NCBI GenBank assembly: GCA_045805565.1
Contig: JBJMKZ010000034.1
Coordinates: 1 to 60,424 of the forward strand
Length of the DNA stretch: 60,424 bases
Source: DATAEY01 sp045805565
GTDB lineage: Bacteria > Actinomycetota > Thermoleophilia > Solirubrobacterales > Solirubrobacteraceae
Direction: 5' to 3'
In this document: positions 33,613 through 41,719 of the stretch, piece after piece
Layout: the number at the start of each line of letters is the position of its first letter
How positions within the stretch are numbered: the first letter of the stretch is position 1
Translations under genes and position numbers: made by a program
The notes under the pieces: generated by a model
The model's database searches: none
What the model was told of the DNA's origin: nothing
What the model saw: the letters and a program-made list of their open reading frames with translations, nothing else

Positions 33613-33917
33613 TCGATCCGGCGATCGGGCGGACGAGGGACCAACCGCCCTCTAGTCCGCTCCGTGTCGCGGTGCCCCTGGCGATCGTGGTCGCCAGCAT
33701 GGTCGCAGGCATCGGGGGATTCCTGTTTGGCCGCAGCAACGCCGCCGACCGAAACGATGCCGCCCACGCGAGAGCTGACGCTGAACGCCGACCACATAAC
33801 TGGGTCCGCCCCGAAGTAGGCGGGTGGCCGGCCGTCGCCGGTAGCTGCAGACCCCGTATTGGCTTCACCTGGGGGGCGGGGCATAACACCCGCCTCGCCC
33901 CCTCGAAGCAAGTCTGA
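33609..33917 (+). CDS. Small single-pass membrane protein, possibly truncated
   Basis: A 102-residue reading frame with GTG overlapping the preceding remnant's stop (GTGA). One transmembrane segment, LRVAVPLAIVVASMVAGIGG, is followed by FLFGRSNAADRNDAAHARAD. After residue 60 composition changes (HNWVRPEVGGW onward) and the frame runs into a GC-rich inverted repeat near 33870-33900, so the C-terminus may be out of context. In related proteins such a membrane segment is followed by a GY-rich helix like the one just upstream, so the two pieces may be halves of duplicated, decayed paralogues. Confidence 0.35.
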   Translation: MIDPAIGRTRDQPPSSPLRVAVPLAIVVASMVAGIGGFLFGRSNAADRNDAAHARADAERRPHNWVRPEVGGWPAVAGSCRPRIGFTWGAGHNTRLAPSKQV

Positions 33918-34155
33918 GCCCGTCTCTATTGCCATGCCGCGAGCGCCGGGTTCGCTCGGTCCTCCTCTCAGGCATCCCTGCCGTGCGTTAGGCGAGCGCA
34001 GCGCAGTGGTGAGTTGCGGGTCGGAATCGCACGAAAAATCCCAGGTCCACGTCCAGCTACATGAGACATTGTGTCGCGCTCTGCTTGATATGTTCTGGCG
34101 CTGAGAGAGGGAGTGAGTGCGTGAGCGCGAGACCGTTCGTTCTGTGGGGCGTGGG
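33918..34155. other. Intergenic region inside the tRNA-Asp element
   Basis: No gene is supported. The stretch is less GC-rich than its surroundings, with several stops in each frame on the plus strand, and presumably holds the promoter of the secreted-protein gene that follows. Confidence 0.4.
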
Positions 34156-34426
34156 ATGAAGCGCCCGGTGACGCTTGTCCTTCGCCTGGTCGGATTGGTC
34201 GCTGTCTTGGCCGCGGGGATGGCCACATCGCGGGCTTTGGCAGACCCGACCCACAAGCACAAGCACTCCAAGCCCGCCACCGACGAGCGTGGAATGAAGC
34301 GCCAGGTGATGTTTGTCCTTCGCCTGGTCGGGTTGGTCGCTGTCTTGGCGGCGGGCATGGCCACGTCGTTGGCCTTGGCAGATCCGAGCCACGAGCACTC
34401 CAAGCCGGCCAAGAACGGAGAGACCA
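34151..34426 (+). repeat. Tandem duplication of a signal-peptide-coding unit
   Basis: Two adjacent units of 138 bases, about 46 codons each, starting at the GTGGGATGAAGCGCC and GTGGAATGAAGCGCC sequences. They are closely similar through the hydrophobic core and diverge at the His/Lys-rich end. The period is a multiple of three, so the reading frame is kept. Confidence 0.8.
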
Positions 34427-35685
34427 GCAACGGGAACACCGACAACGGGAGCACCGACACCGGGGACACCGACACCGGGAGCACCGACACCGGGGACACC
34501 GACACCGGGGACACCGACACCGGGGACACCGACACCGGGACGACTACCACTGAGACGACTTCTTCGCTGCCGACGACTGAGACCGGGCTGACGACCCAGG
34601 CCACGCCTCCATCCACGCTGGACGGCGAAATACTCTTGGCGAACGACCCAGATCACTTTGACGTTGGACCGTGCACGACAAACGGAGACGGATCGATGTC
34701 CTTTACCTTTGACGTTTCTGGGATCGTGACCTCCGGTTTCTATTTTCCGGGGACTTTTTCGGAGACCGGAAAGGTAACGTTCACCCCCACCGGAGTGGTT
34801 AACGGCGCGTTCACGGGGCCCGCCACTAGCTTCGATGTTAGCTTCTCGATCCAGTCTCCGAACGGCAACGTCACCGGGACTAAGCAGCTTTCGTCGGCGG
34901 GGGCCCTCTGTACTAATCCTGATACGGAGGAGCTCACTATCCGCAACGCCGGTTCTGGGTTGACCTACACTGCCACGATCCACACTCCTCAGTGCACGTT
35001 TGCCGATCAGGGTGACGTCGTGACATTTGTGGACTACCACAAATTTAACGGACAGTTTGTGGCGAATTCACCGAGTCTTACCGAGAACTTTACGTCTACC
35101 GCCACCCCGACGTGTGGCAAAAACGCCGAAGGCGGCCACCATCACCATCACCATCACCATCACGGCCGCAACCGCGACAACGGCGCCGACGACGCCCCTC
35201 GGCCGGCCCCGGTGGCGGCAGCGCCGGGCTGCCTGACCGCGCAGGGCACCCTGGACGCCGCCCACATCGGGCCGGTCTCCCTGGGCGAGCAGGACGCCGC
35301 CATCCGGGCGCGCCTCGGCGCGCCCAACCTCGTGCGCACCGGCTTTGCGCGCTGGTGCTTGGTGGGCGGCACCAGCCTGCGCTTCGGGCGCTTCGGTCCA
35401 AATGCCAACCGCTCCGCCAGCGGCGGCCCGGCCTTCATGCTGCTGACCACCAGCCCCTTCTATCGCCTGGACGGTGTGGGCGTGGGCTCGACGTTGGGCG
35501 CGCTGCGCGCCAGCTTCCCGGCCGCCCGCCAACGGCTGACCATCGGCTCGGAGGACGTGTGGTGGCTGGGCAACTCCACGCTGGCCGTGGTGCGCGACGG
35601 CCGCGTCATCTACCTGGCGATCTACGACCGCAACCACCTGACCACCCTGGGGGCGGTGCGCAGCTACCTTCTCGCCGCTCGCTGA
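34156..35685 (+). CDS. Secreted modular protein with tandem signal peptides, TDTG repeats and His9
   Basis: A 509-residue exported protein carried by the tRNA-Asp element. Residues 1-46 and 47-92 are near-identical signal-peptide units (MKRPVTLVLRLVGLVAVLAA and MKRQVMFVLRLVGLVAVLAA, each ending ALADP and a His/Lys-rich piece). A linker of seven pentapeptides (TDTGD/TDTGS) spans 95-129. A beta-rich, Thr/Ser-rich domain with cysteine pairs follows (155-320). Nine histidines at 328-336 join it to a C-terminal domain that begins GCLTAQGTLDAAHIGPVSLG and ends YDRNHLTTLGAVRSYLL. The second half is much more GC-rich than the first, suggesting fusion of unrelated modules. Translation could begin at either Met. 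Function unknown; the His run could bind metal. Confidence 0.75.
   Translation: MKRPVTLVLRLVGLVAVLAAGMATSRALADPTHKHKHSKPATDERGMKRQVMFVLRLVGLVAVLAAGMATSLALADPSHEHSKPAKNGETSNGNTDNGSTDTGDTDTGSTDTGDTDTGDTDTGDTDTGTTTTETTSSLPTTETGLTTQATPPSTLDGEILLANDPDHFDVGPCTTNGDGSMSFTFDVSGIVTSGFYFPGTFSETGKVTFTPTGVVNGAFTGPATSFDVSFSIQSPNGNVTGTKQLSSAGALCTNPDTEELTIRNAGSGLTYTATIHTPQCTFADQGDVVTFVDYHKFNGQFVANSPSLTENFTSTATPTCGKNAEGGHHHHHHHHHGRNRDNGADDAPRPAPVAAAPGCLTAQGTLDAAHIGPVSLGEQDAAIRARLGAPNLVRTGFARWCLVGGTSLRFGRFGPNANRSASGGPAFMLLTTSPFYRLDGVGVGSTLGALRASFPAARQRLTIGSEDVWWLGNSTLAVVRDGRVIYLAIYDRNHLTTLGAVRSYLLAAR
34438..34542 (+). repeat. 15-bp tandem repeat encoding TDTG(D/S)
   Basis: Seven consecutive copies of a 15-base unit close to ACCGACACCGGGGAC, with single-base variants (GGGAGC, GACAACGGG). 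It lies in frame within the secreted-protein gene and codes for a flexible acidic/Thr linker. Copy number is likely to vary between strains by slippage. Confidence 0.85.
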
Positions 35686-35720
35686 GGGCTTCCACGCAGG
35701 CCGCGTACCTGTCGCCACCC

Positions 35721-35739
35721 CTGGCCCAATAGTGGCCCA
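35721..35739 (+). repeat. Right arm-type repeat of the integrated element
   Basis: CTGGCCCA, three bases, GTGGCCCA: the counterpart of the array at 32977-32995 in the same orientation, about 100 bases inside the right att copy. The left array is 65 bases inside the left att copy. Confidence 0.55.
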
Positions 35740-35841
35740 ACGTCCGAGGAGCGCAGGCACATATGCCGCGATAAACGCCGGAATCTGTGGCTATGCAGGC
35801 AAGTCGTCGTCCTGCGGCGTCAGGCGTCGTGACCGTCGACA

Positions 35842-35887
35842 CGGCCTGTCACGCCGGAGGCCGCAGGTTCGAGTCCCGTCGCTCCCG
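35842..35887 (+). repeat. attR: partial tRNA-Asp copy
   Basis: A 46-base copy of the tRNA-Asp 3' half (45 of 46 identical) with no acceptor 5' strand, D arm or left anticodon stem nearby, so it is not a tRNA gene. Together with the copy in tRNA-Asp it delimits an element of about 3.0 kb. The stop codon and last codons of the minus-strand GGDEF/HD-GYP gene lie within it. Confidence 0.85.
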
Positions 35888-37990
35888 CTCGAAGACGCCG
35901 TTCCGGCGTCCGGTCGCCTCGCCGCCCGCCGCCCGGGCCTCCACCTCGGCCTCGATCGCCCGCACCACCTGCGGGTCGAACTGGGATCCCGCACAGCGGC
36001 GCAGCTCCCGCAGAGCCTCCTCGCGCGTCACCGCCTGGCTATGGGGGCGCCGCGAGCGCATCGCATGGTAGGCGTCGCAGGCGGCGATGATCCGGGCGCC
36101 GAGCGGGATTCCCCCGCCGGCCAGCCCGTCGGGATAGCCGCTGCCGTCCCAGCGCTCGTGGCTTGAACGCACCAGGGGGGCCAGCCGCGCCAGCGACGGC
36201 GCGGCGCGCAGCATCCGCTCGCCCACCGTCACGTGCTGGCGCATGAAGCTGCGTTCCATGTCGTCGAGCGGCCCGCGCTTGTAGACGATGTCGTCGGGGA
36301 CCGCCATCTTGCCGATGTCGTGCAGGTCCGCGGCCCGGGCCACCTCGTCCACGCCCGCCGGATCCAGGCCCAAGCGGCGGGCGACTCCGCCCGCCAACTC
36401 GGCGACGTCGCGCCCCCGGCTGCGCAGCGGGGGGCCGTGCTCCCCCAGGACCTGAAGGACGGCGTCGGGCGCCACGCGTTGCTCGGGCGGCCGTTCCCCC
36501 GCCTTCTGGGCGTACATGCGCGCGTCGGCGGTGGCCAGCGCGCCGTGCACGTCGTGGGCGTCGTCGGGAAGGGTCACCACCCCGTAGCAGTTGGTCACCG
36601 AAAATCCGTCGCCGTGCTCCTCGAGGGCGCCATGGGCGATGCCCACGATCGCCTGTGCCGCGCGGCCGGTCGCCTCCACCAGCAGGCAGAACTCATCGCC
36701 TCCCATCCGGTAGGCCTGAGCCGGCGCGACGGCGGTGGCGAGGCGATCGGCGAGCCGGGCCAGAATCGCGTCGCCGCTGAGATGGCCGAAGCTGTCGTTG
36801 TAGCGCTTGAAGCCGTTGAGGTCGAGCAGCGCGAGCGTCGACGGCCGCGCCGCCGGCCCGGCGGCCAGCAGCCGGCCGAGATCGCGATAGAGCTTCTGGC
36901 GGTTGCCCAGCCCGGTTAGGCCGTCGGTCAGCGCCTCCCGGCGGCTGCGCTCCAGCAGCCGGAGCGCCACCGCCATCCGGATGAGGGTCAGCAACAGCGC
37001 GATCGCGGCCAGTGAAACCGCCAGCGCGCCGAGGTCGGAGAACGACGCGACGATCAGCACCGCGATCGCCACCACGGCGACCGCGATCGGAATCGGCAGG
37101 TAGCGCGCCCGCCGGGGGGCGACCGGCGCCGGGCGACCCGGATAGAAGGCCGCCAAGCCGAGCAGGAGCGCCGAGGCGACGAACAGGGTGTCGGCGATCG
37201 AACCGCGGTGGAACCCGCCGGCCGCGACCTCACGGACCAGGACGACGTCGCCGATCGTGTTGACGGTGATCGCCGTGACGATCAGCGACCACACCCGCCC
37301 AGGCCTCCATCCGGTCAGCCCCACCACAGTTAGGACGAACGCCATACCGAGCACCGCGCCGGCCAGGTAGACGCTGGGCGCCGGCACGTCGGAGCCGGTC
37401 ACCGAGGGCGCGGCGGCAAGCGGCTGGAAGATCAGGGCCGCTGCCACGGACGCGCCGCCCGCGCCGGCGATCATGCCGTCGAGCGCGAGCAGCGGATCGA
37501 AGCGGCGCACTCGCGCTCGGGCCAGCAGGATGAGGGTCGTGTAGGCCAGCGAGAATCCGACCAGCAGCATCGCCTGGCTGACGGGTGGATAAGAGGCGCG
37601 CGAGCTGGGCTCGACCAGGCGGAAGACGACCTCGGCTGCGCCCCAGACGATGACGCCCAGGGTCGCCGCCGTCCACGCCAGTCGTGCGTCGCCGACGATC
37701 GCGTGTCGCAGGCATGCGGCGGCGGCAAGCGCGTAGAGGCCGCAGTAGAGCCAGTCGTCGACCAACCGGTGGGGAACGCCGCCGAAGGCCCCCGCCGCAT
37801 GGAGGCCGTGAACCGCGATGCCGACTGCGGCGAGCAGGACGAAACCGCGCAGCGCCAGACGATGGCTCGACCGCGGTAGCTTGGCGCGGGGCCGGTCCGC
37901 GAGCCGCGGCGACTCGCCGCCGGACACGGTCAGCCCCGTCTCGATGGGCACATGGACACCGATCGTGACCCATCCAGCGGCACTTGACAA
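35849..37990 (-). CDS. Membrane GGDEF and HD-GYP domain protein
   Basis: A 713-residue cyclic-di-GMP protein. About nine hydrophobic segments between residues 45 and 340 form a membrane sensor; a GGDEF domain follows with an intact MGGDEF at 428-433 and DGLTGLGNR; then an HD-GYP domain with LHDIGKMAVPDDIVYK, the HERWDGSGYPDGL motif and ARIIAACDAYHAM. It therefore carries both synthesis and hydrolysis modules. The start is uncertain: a TTG at 37990 gives full length, but no ribosome site is seen. The final residues RRDSNLRPPA are encoded antisense within the tRNA-Asp att copy, so the C-terminus is set by the attachment site. Confidence 0.9.
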   Translation of the reverse strand: MSSAAGWVTIGVHVPIETGLTVSGGESPRLADRPRAKLPRSSHRLALRGFVLLAAVGIAVHGLHAAGAFGGVPHRLVDDWLYCGLYALAAAACLRHAIVGDARLAWTAATLGVIVWGAAEVVFRLVEPSSRASYPPVSQAMLLVGFSLAYTTLILLARARVRRFDPLLALDGMIAGAGGASVAAALIFQPLAAAPSVTGSDVPAPSVYLAGAVLGMAFVLTVVGLTGWRPGRVWSLIVTAITVNTIGDVVLVREVAAGGFHRGSIADTLFVASALLLGLAAFYPGRPAPVAPRRARYLPIPIAVAVVAIAVLIVASFSDLGALAVSLAAIALLLTLIRMAVALRLLERSRREALTDGLTGLGNRQKLYRDLGRLLAAGPAARPSTLALLDLNGFKRYNDSFGHLSGDAILARLADRLATAVAPAQAYRMGGDEFCLLVEATGRAAQAIVGIAHGALEEHGDGFSVTNCYGVVTLPDDAHDVHGALATADARMYAQKAGERPPEQRVAPDAVLQVLGEHGPPLRSRGRDVAELAGGVARRLGLDPAGVDEVARAADLHDIGKMAVPDDIVYKRGPLDDMERSFMRQHVTVGERMLRAAPSLARLAPLVRSSHERWDGSGYPDGLAGGGIPLGARIIAACDAYHAMRSRRPHSQAVTREEALRELRRCAGSQFDPQVVRAIEAEVEARAAGGEATGRRNGVFERERRDSNLRPPA

Positions 37991-38059
37991 ACGAAACGGC
38001 CTATTCGTTGAGCCGGACCGGAACCCGTCGAGCGCGCGGACGGGCGTGGCCGGACGGCG

Positions 38060-38632
38060 CTAGATCGGGATGTCCCAGAGCGGGAACCAACGCTCGAGCT
38101 CGGGCTCGACCGGCAGCTCGACTCCGATCTGCGCCTTGAGCCGCAGCTCACGCTCGGTGTCGCGCTGCTTGTCTGCGCCCGAGGGCACGAACGGGTAGAA
38201 GGCCCCCCGCTTGTAGTTGTAGATCCAGTACCGCGGGGCGCCATCGGAGCCCTCGAACGGAAACACCGCGCAGAGCACGCGCTCGCCGTAGCCGCCCGCC
38301 TCGAGGGCGCTCGAGACCGCGTTGATCCCGACCACCAGGTCCTCGAAGTCGGGATCGCGGAGGATCATCCAGCGGTAGCCGAACGAGTCGTCGCTGGTCT
38401 CGAGCTTGGTGGCGGCGTCGCTCGAGGTCGCCCGCACGACCTCCTCCATGTCGCTAACGATCGAGCGGAAGTCGGAGGTGTCCAGCGGCTGGAAGACGAT
38501 GCCGGCGACTCCGCGCGTGGTGATCCCCAGCTCGGTCTCCAGCGTGACGTAGGCGGTGCTCAGCGCGAACAGGCGGTCGGGCGCCGGGCGCTTGAGCTCG
38601 CGCTTGCCTCGCAGGACGTCGAGCAGACCCAT
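38060..38632 (-). CDS. pspAB: PspA-associated protein PspAB
   Basis: A 190-residue cytosolic protein with the family's MGLLDVLRGKRE start, FALSTAYVTLETELGI, GIVFQPLDTSDF and the central YRWMILRDPDFEDLVVGINAV and PRYWIYNYKRGAFYPFVP. In actinobacteria pspAB is linked to the phage-shock/envelope-stress system and commonly follows htpX. Here its ATG begins the base after the htpX stop, so the two are co-translated. Precise biochemical role is not known; stress at the membrane is the expected trigger. Confidence 0.88.
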   Translation of the reverse strand: MGLLDVLRGKRELKRPAPDRLFALSTAYVTLETELGITTRGVAGIVFQPLDTSDFRSIVSDMEEVVRATSSDAATKLETSDDSFGYRWMILRDPDFEDLVVGINAVSSALEAGGYGERVLCAVFPFEGSDGAPRYWIYNYKRGAFYPFVPSGADKQRDTERELRLKAQIGVELPVEPELERWFPLWDIPI

Positions 38633-39523
38633 CTAGGCGGCGGTGCCCTGCAGCTGCGCCTCGATGCGCTGGAGCGCGGCGAGCCGGGCCTCCAGCGGCG
38701 GATGCGTCGAGAACAGGGTCGCGAGCGACTTCTTGGCGCCCGGCGGGAAGATGTAGAAGGCGGCCAGCTCGGAGGAGGCCCGCAGGTCCTGCTGGGGGAT
38801 CCGCTCCATCGTCCCGCTGATCTTCAGCAGGGCCGAAGCGAGCGCGCTCGGTCGCCCGGTGATCAGCGCCGACCCCCGGTCCGCCGCGAATTCGCGGTAG
38901 CGCGACAGGGCCTGCAGGAGGAAGAACGAGATGGCGTAGACCGCGAACGAGACCAGGATCAGCACCAGGAAGCCGGCGTTGTCGTCATCGTCCCCGCCGA
39001 AGAAGAAGCCGAACTGCACGATGTAGGCCGCCACCGTCGCGAAGAACGACGCGATGGTCATGACCATCACATCCCGGTTCTGGACGTGGGTGAGCTCGTG
39101 GGCGAGCACGCCCTCCAGCTCGGCCGGCGAAAGCAGTCCCATGATCCCCGTGGTCGCGCACACGGTGGCCGACCGCGGCGAGCGGCCCAGGGCGAAGGCG
39201 TTGGGCATGCTGGTCTGTGCCACGGCGACGCGTGGCTTGGGCAGGTCGGCCTGAATGCACAGACGCTCGACCATCGCGTGCAGCTCCGGAGCCTCGCCCG
39301 GAGACACCTCGTGGCCCCCCATCGCGTAGAGCGCGAGCTTGTCGGAGGTGAAGATCTGAAGCAGGAAGAGCCCCCCGGCGATCACCGCCACGGTCACGCC
39401 GCCCACCCCTGCCGCGAGCAGGGCGGCGATCAGCGCCACATAGAGGACGCCGAGCAGGAACATCGTGAGCGTCATCCGGACCTGGAGCCCGGTGTCGCGG
39501 CCGACTGAGGTTGGGCGTGGCAT
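38633..39523 (-). CDS. htpX: Membrane zinc metalloprotease HtpX
   Basis: A 296-residue M48 family protease that degrades misfolded membrane proteins. The start MPRPTSVGRDTGLQVRMTLT is chosen over an earlier Met because the upstream residues look non-coding. It has two N-terminal helices (MFLLGVLYVALIAALLAAGV), the zinc motif HELTHVQNRD with the catalytic Glu, a downstream EFAADRGSAL supplying the third zinc ligand, and two more helices around a GGDDDDN loop. Divergent from the M23 peptidase gene; a minus-strand -10-like box (TAGGCA near 39550) would leave a short leader. Forms an operon with pspAB. Confidence 0.95.
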   Translation of the reverse strand: MPRPTSVGRDTGLQVRMTLTMFLLGVLYVALIAALLAAGVGGVTVAVIAGGLFLLQIFTSDKLALYAMGGHEVSPGEAPELHAMVERLCIQADLPKPRVAVAQTSMPNAFALGRSPRSATVCATTGIMGLLSPAELEGVLAHELTHVQNRDVMVMTIASFFATVAAYIVQFGFFFGGDDDDNAGFLVLILVSFAVYAISFFLLQALSRYREFAADRGSALITGRPSALASALLKISGTMERIPQQDLRASSELAAFYIFPPGAKKSLATLFSTHPPLEARLAALQRIEAQLQGTAA

Positions 39524-39605
39524 CTGAGGAAGATCCGGCAGCGAGGTGCAGCTGCCTATCTTGCCAAATGGCTCGTAGCAGGTCTCCATAACTCCGAACC
39601 TCAAG

Positions 39606-39633
39606 TTGAACTTCAGTGCCGCGGCCCTAGACT
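39606..39633 (+). promoter_or_regulatory. Predicted promoter of the M23 peptidase gene
   Basis: The -35 TTGAAC (39606-39611) and -10 TAGACT (39628-39633) are separated by 16 bases. The ATG is 9 bases after the -10, leaving no room for a ribosome site: a clear candidate for leaderless transcription. Confidence 0.55.
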
Positions 39634-39642
39634 CCGGCGTCC

Positions 39643-40821
39643 ATGCGATTGCGCATCGCCGCTTTCGCCCTCTTGGCGCTGGCGCCGCTCCTGCTGTTCG
39701 CGTTAGCTCCGCCCGGGTCGAGCGGCAAGAGCCTGCAGTCCAAGATCGACACCGCCCAGCAGCGGGTCGATCACGCCCAGCGCAAGGAGGGCGTGCTCTC
39801 CAACGAGGTCGCCGCCGCGTCCAACCGGATCAACTCCCTCCAGAGCGGCATCACGGTGCTGCGCCGGCGCCAGGACCTGCTGCAGCGCAACCTCGACGTC
39901 AAGCGCGCGGAGCTCAACCGCCTGCAGGACGAGCTGCGCGTCGCCCGTGCCCGACTTGCGCAGCTACGGGCGAAGTTCGCCATGTCGCGCCGGGTGCTGG
40001 CCGTCCGCCTGAGCGAGATCTACAAGTCCGACCGGCCTGACGTCCTGACGGTGATCCTGAACTCGAACGGATTCGCCGACCTGCTCGAGCGCAGCGAGTT
40101 CATCGAGCGCATCAACGACCAGGACACCCGCGTCATCCGAAGCGTTCGGATCGCCCGTGACGCCGCCCAGTCCGCCTCGGATCGCCTGGCCCAGCTCGAG
40201 TCGCGCCAGCAGGCGATCACCACCCAAGTGCTCATTCGCCGCAACGAGGTCGCCAGCGTGCGCATCCGCCTGGTGGACAAGCGCCGCCAGTACGCGCGCG
40301 CGCGTACCGCCAGGGCGGCCGCGCTGAGCAAGGTCAGGGCCGAGAAGCACGCCGCCGAGGAGGACCTCGGCGCGCTCCAGCGCGAGCAGGCCCGCATCCA
40401 GGGGGTGCTCGGCGGCGGCCAGGCGATCGACGGACCGATCAGGCGCGGCTCCGGGCAGTTCATCTGGCCGGTCAACGGCCCCATCACCTCGCCCTTCTGC
40501 GAGCGGCGCTCCTGGGAGGCCTGCCATCCCGGCATCGACATCGGGGTGGGCAGCGGCACTCCGATCCACGCCGCCGCCTCCGGAGTTGTGGCGATCGCCG
40601 GGCCGACCGGCGGCTACGGCAACTACACCTGCATCCAGCACGGCGGTGGGATTTCGACCTGCTACGGGCACCAGTCCTCGATCCAGGTGAGCGCCGGACA
40701 GCACGTCAGCCAGGGCCAGGTGATCGGCCTCTCCGGTTGCACCGGGCTCTGCTTCGGCGCCCACCTCCACTTCGAGGTGCGCGTCAACGGCAGCGTCGTC
40801 AACCCGCTCAACTACCTCTAA
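39643..40821 (+). CDS. Coiled-coil M23 endopeptidase (EnvC/RipA-regulator type)
   Basis: A 392-residue exported cell-wall protein. A signal peptide (FALLALAPLLLFALAPPGSSG) is followed by about 230 residues of coiled coil (SLQSKIDTAQQRVDHAQRKE onward; later AEEDLGALQREQARIQG) and a C-terminal M23 lysostaphin-like domain with the zinc residues in HPGIDIGVG and AHLHFEVRVNG. This layout matches EnvC-like activators and the coiled-coil M23 enzymes of actinobacteria that control daughter-cell separation. All expected zinc ligands are visible, so it may be catalytically active, unlike EnvC. Confidence 0.92.
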   Translation: MRLRIAAFALLALAPLLLFALAPPGSSGKSLQSKIDTAQQRVDHAQRKEGVLSNEVAAASNRINSLQSGITVLRRRQDLLQRNLDVKRAELNRLQDELRVARARLAQLRAKFAMSRRVLAVRLSEIYKSDRPDVLTVILNSNGFADLLERSEFIERINDQDTRVIRSVRIARDAAQSASDRLAQLESRQQAITTQVLIRRNEVASVRIRLVDKRRQYARARTARAAALSKVRAEKHAAEEDLGALQREQARIQGVLGGGQAIDGPIRRGSGQFIWPVNGPITSPFCERRSWEACHPGIDIGVGSGTPIHAAASGVVAIAGPTGGYGNYTCIQHGGGISTCYGHQSSIQVSAGQHVSQGQVIGLSGCTGLCFGAHLHFEVRVNGSVVNPLNYL

Positions 40822-40906
40822 ACCCCGCCGGCCGAAGGCTCCCTGCGTCGACGACCCCCCCACCGCGCCGCGGGGGCGCCCGGTCGCACCAGCTACCCTC
40901 AGCTCC

Positions 40907-41680
40907 GTGCTGCCGGAGATCCATCTCGGCCCGGTCACGCTCAAGACCTTCGGCATGCTGTTCGCGCTGGCGTTCATCGCGATCGGGCTACTGGCCGGGC
41001 GGCGCTTCAGGGAGCTCGGCAAGCCCGCCGACTGGGCCTACGAGATCGCGTTCGCGGCGCTGGCCGGCGGCCTGGTGGGGTCGCGGCTCTACTGGCTGAT
41101 CCAGCATTGGGACACCACCCGCCACGACGTGGTGGGCAACCTGTTCGGCGGCTCGGGGCTGGTGTGGTACGGGGGGCTGCTCGGGGGCGCGGTGGCGGTG
41201 GTGCTGTGGGCCCGCTGGCGCGGGATGCTCGGCCTCGCGCTGCTCGACCTGGCCGCGCCGGCCCTGGCGCTCGGCTACGCGATCGGACGCTGCGGCTGCC
41301 AGGTCTCCGGCGATGGCGACTACGGCAAGCCGTGGAACGGGCCCTGGGCGATGGCCTACCCCGACGGCGTGGTCCCCACCACCCAGCGCGTGCATCCCAC
41401 TCCGATCTACGAGTCGCTGGCCATGGGCATCGCGGCCATCGTGCTCTGGCGGCTGCGCGACCGCTTTCGTCCCGGCGTGCTGTTCGCGATCTACCTGGTC
41501 TGGGCGGGACTCGAGCGGTTCGCGGTCGAGTTCGTTCGCCGCAACGCCGAGGTCGTGGCTGGCCTGACCGGCGCCCAGCTCGAGAGCCTCGTGCTGGTGG
41601 TGGCCGGAGCAGCCTGGCTGCTGGTGGTTCGCGCTCGCGGGGGTTGGCGCCCCGCCGGTAGCCGTCCGGCGACCGCGTAG
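40907..41680 (+). CDS. lgt: Prolipoprotein diacylglyceryl transferase
   Basis: The first enzyme of lipoprotein maturation: it adds diacylglycerol to the lipobox cysteine in the cytoplasmic membrane. The 257-residue protein has seven hydrophobic segments, GGLVGSRLYW, the H-bearing YGGLLGG loop, and the family signature GRCGCQVSGDGDYGKP, which contains the catalytic Arg. HPTPIYESL and ERFAVEF follow as expected. GTG start; a -10-like TACCCT (40894-40899) lies 7 bases before it, so the transcript is probably leaderless. The many predicted lipoproteins in this window would be its substrates. Confidence 0.93.
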   Translation: MLPEIHLGPVTLKTFGMLFALAFIAIGLLAGRRFRELGKPADWAYEIAFAALAGGLVGSRLYWLIQHWDTTRHDVVGNLFGGSGLVWYGGLLGGAVAVVLWARWRGMLGLALLDLAAPALALGYAIGRCGCQVSGDGDYGKPWNGPWAMAYPDGVVPTTQRVHPTPIYESLAMGIAAIVLWRLRDRFRPGVLFAIYLVWAGLERFAVEFVRRNAEVVAGLTGAQLESLVLVVAGAAWLLVVRARGGWRPAGSRPATA

Positions 41681-41719
41681 CGGCGTAGGCGGCGGCGCGC
41701 CCGCACCGACGCGACCGCC

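Noticed and set aside
33870..33905. Rho-independent terminator at the GC-rich inverted repeat
   Set aside because: The arms pair only partly and no T run follows, so a terminator cannot be supported.
34438..34542. CRISPR-like array
   Set aside because: The 15-base units are contiguous with no spacers and are in frame within a protein gene.
35137..35163. Nine His codons as vector-derived affinity tag contamination
   Set aside because: The run is internal, in frame between two domains of a natural gene on a bounded element, with no vector, linker or protease-site sequence nearby. It looks like a natural CAC/CAT simple repeat.
35842..35887. A second tRNA-Asp gene
   Set aside because: Only the 3' half is present; there is no acceptor 5' strand, D arm or complete anticodon stem.
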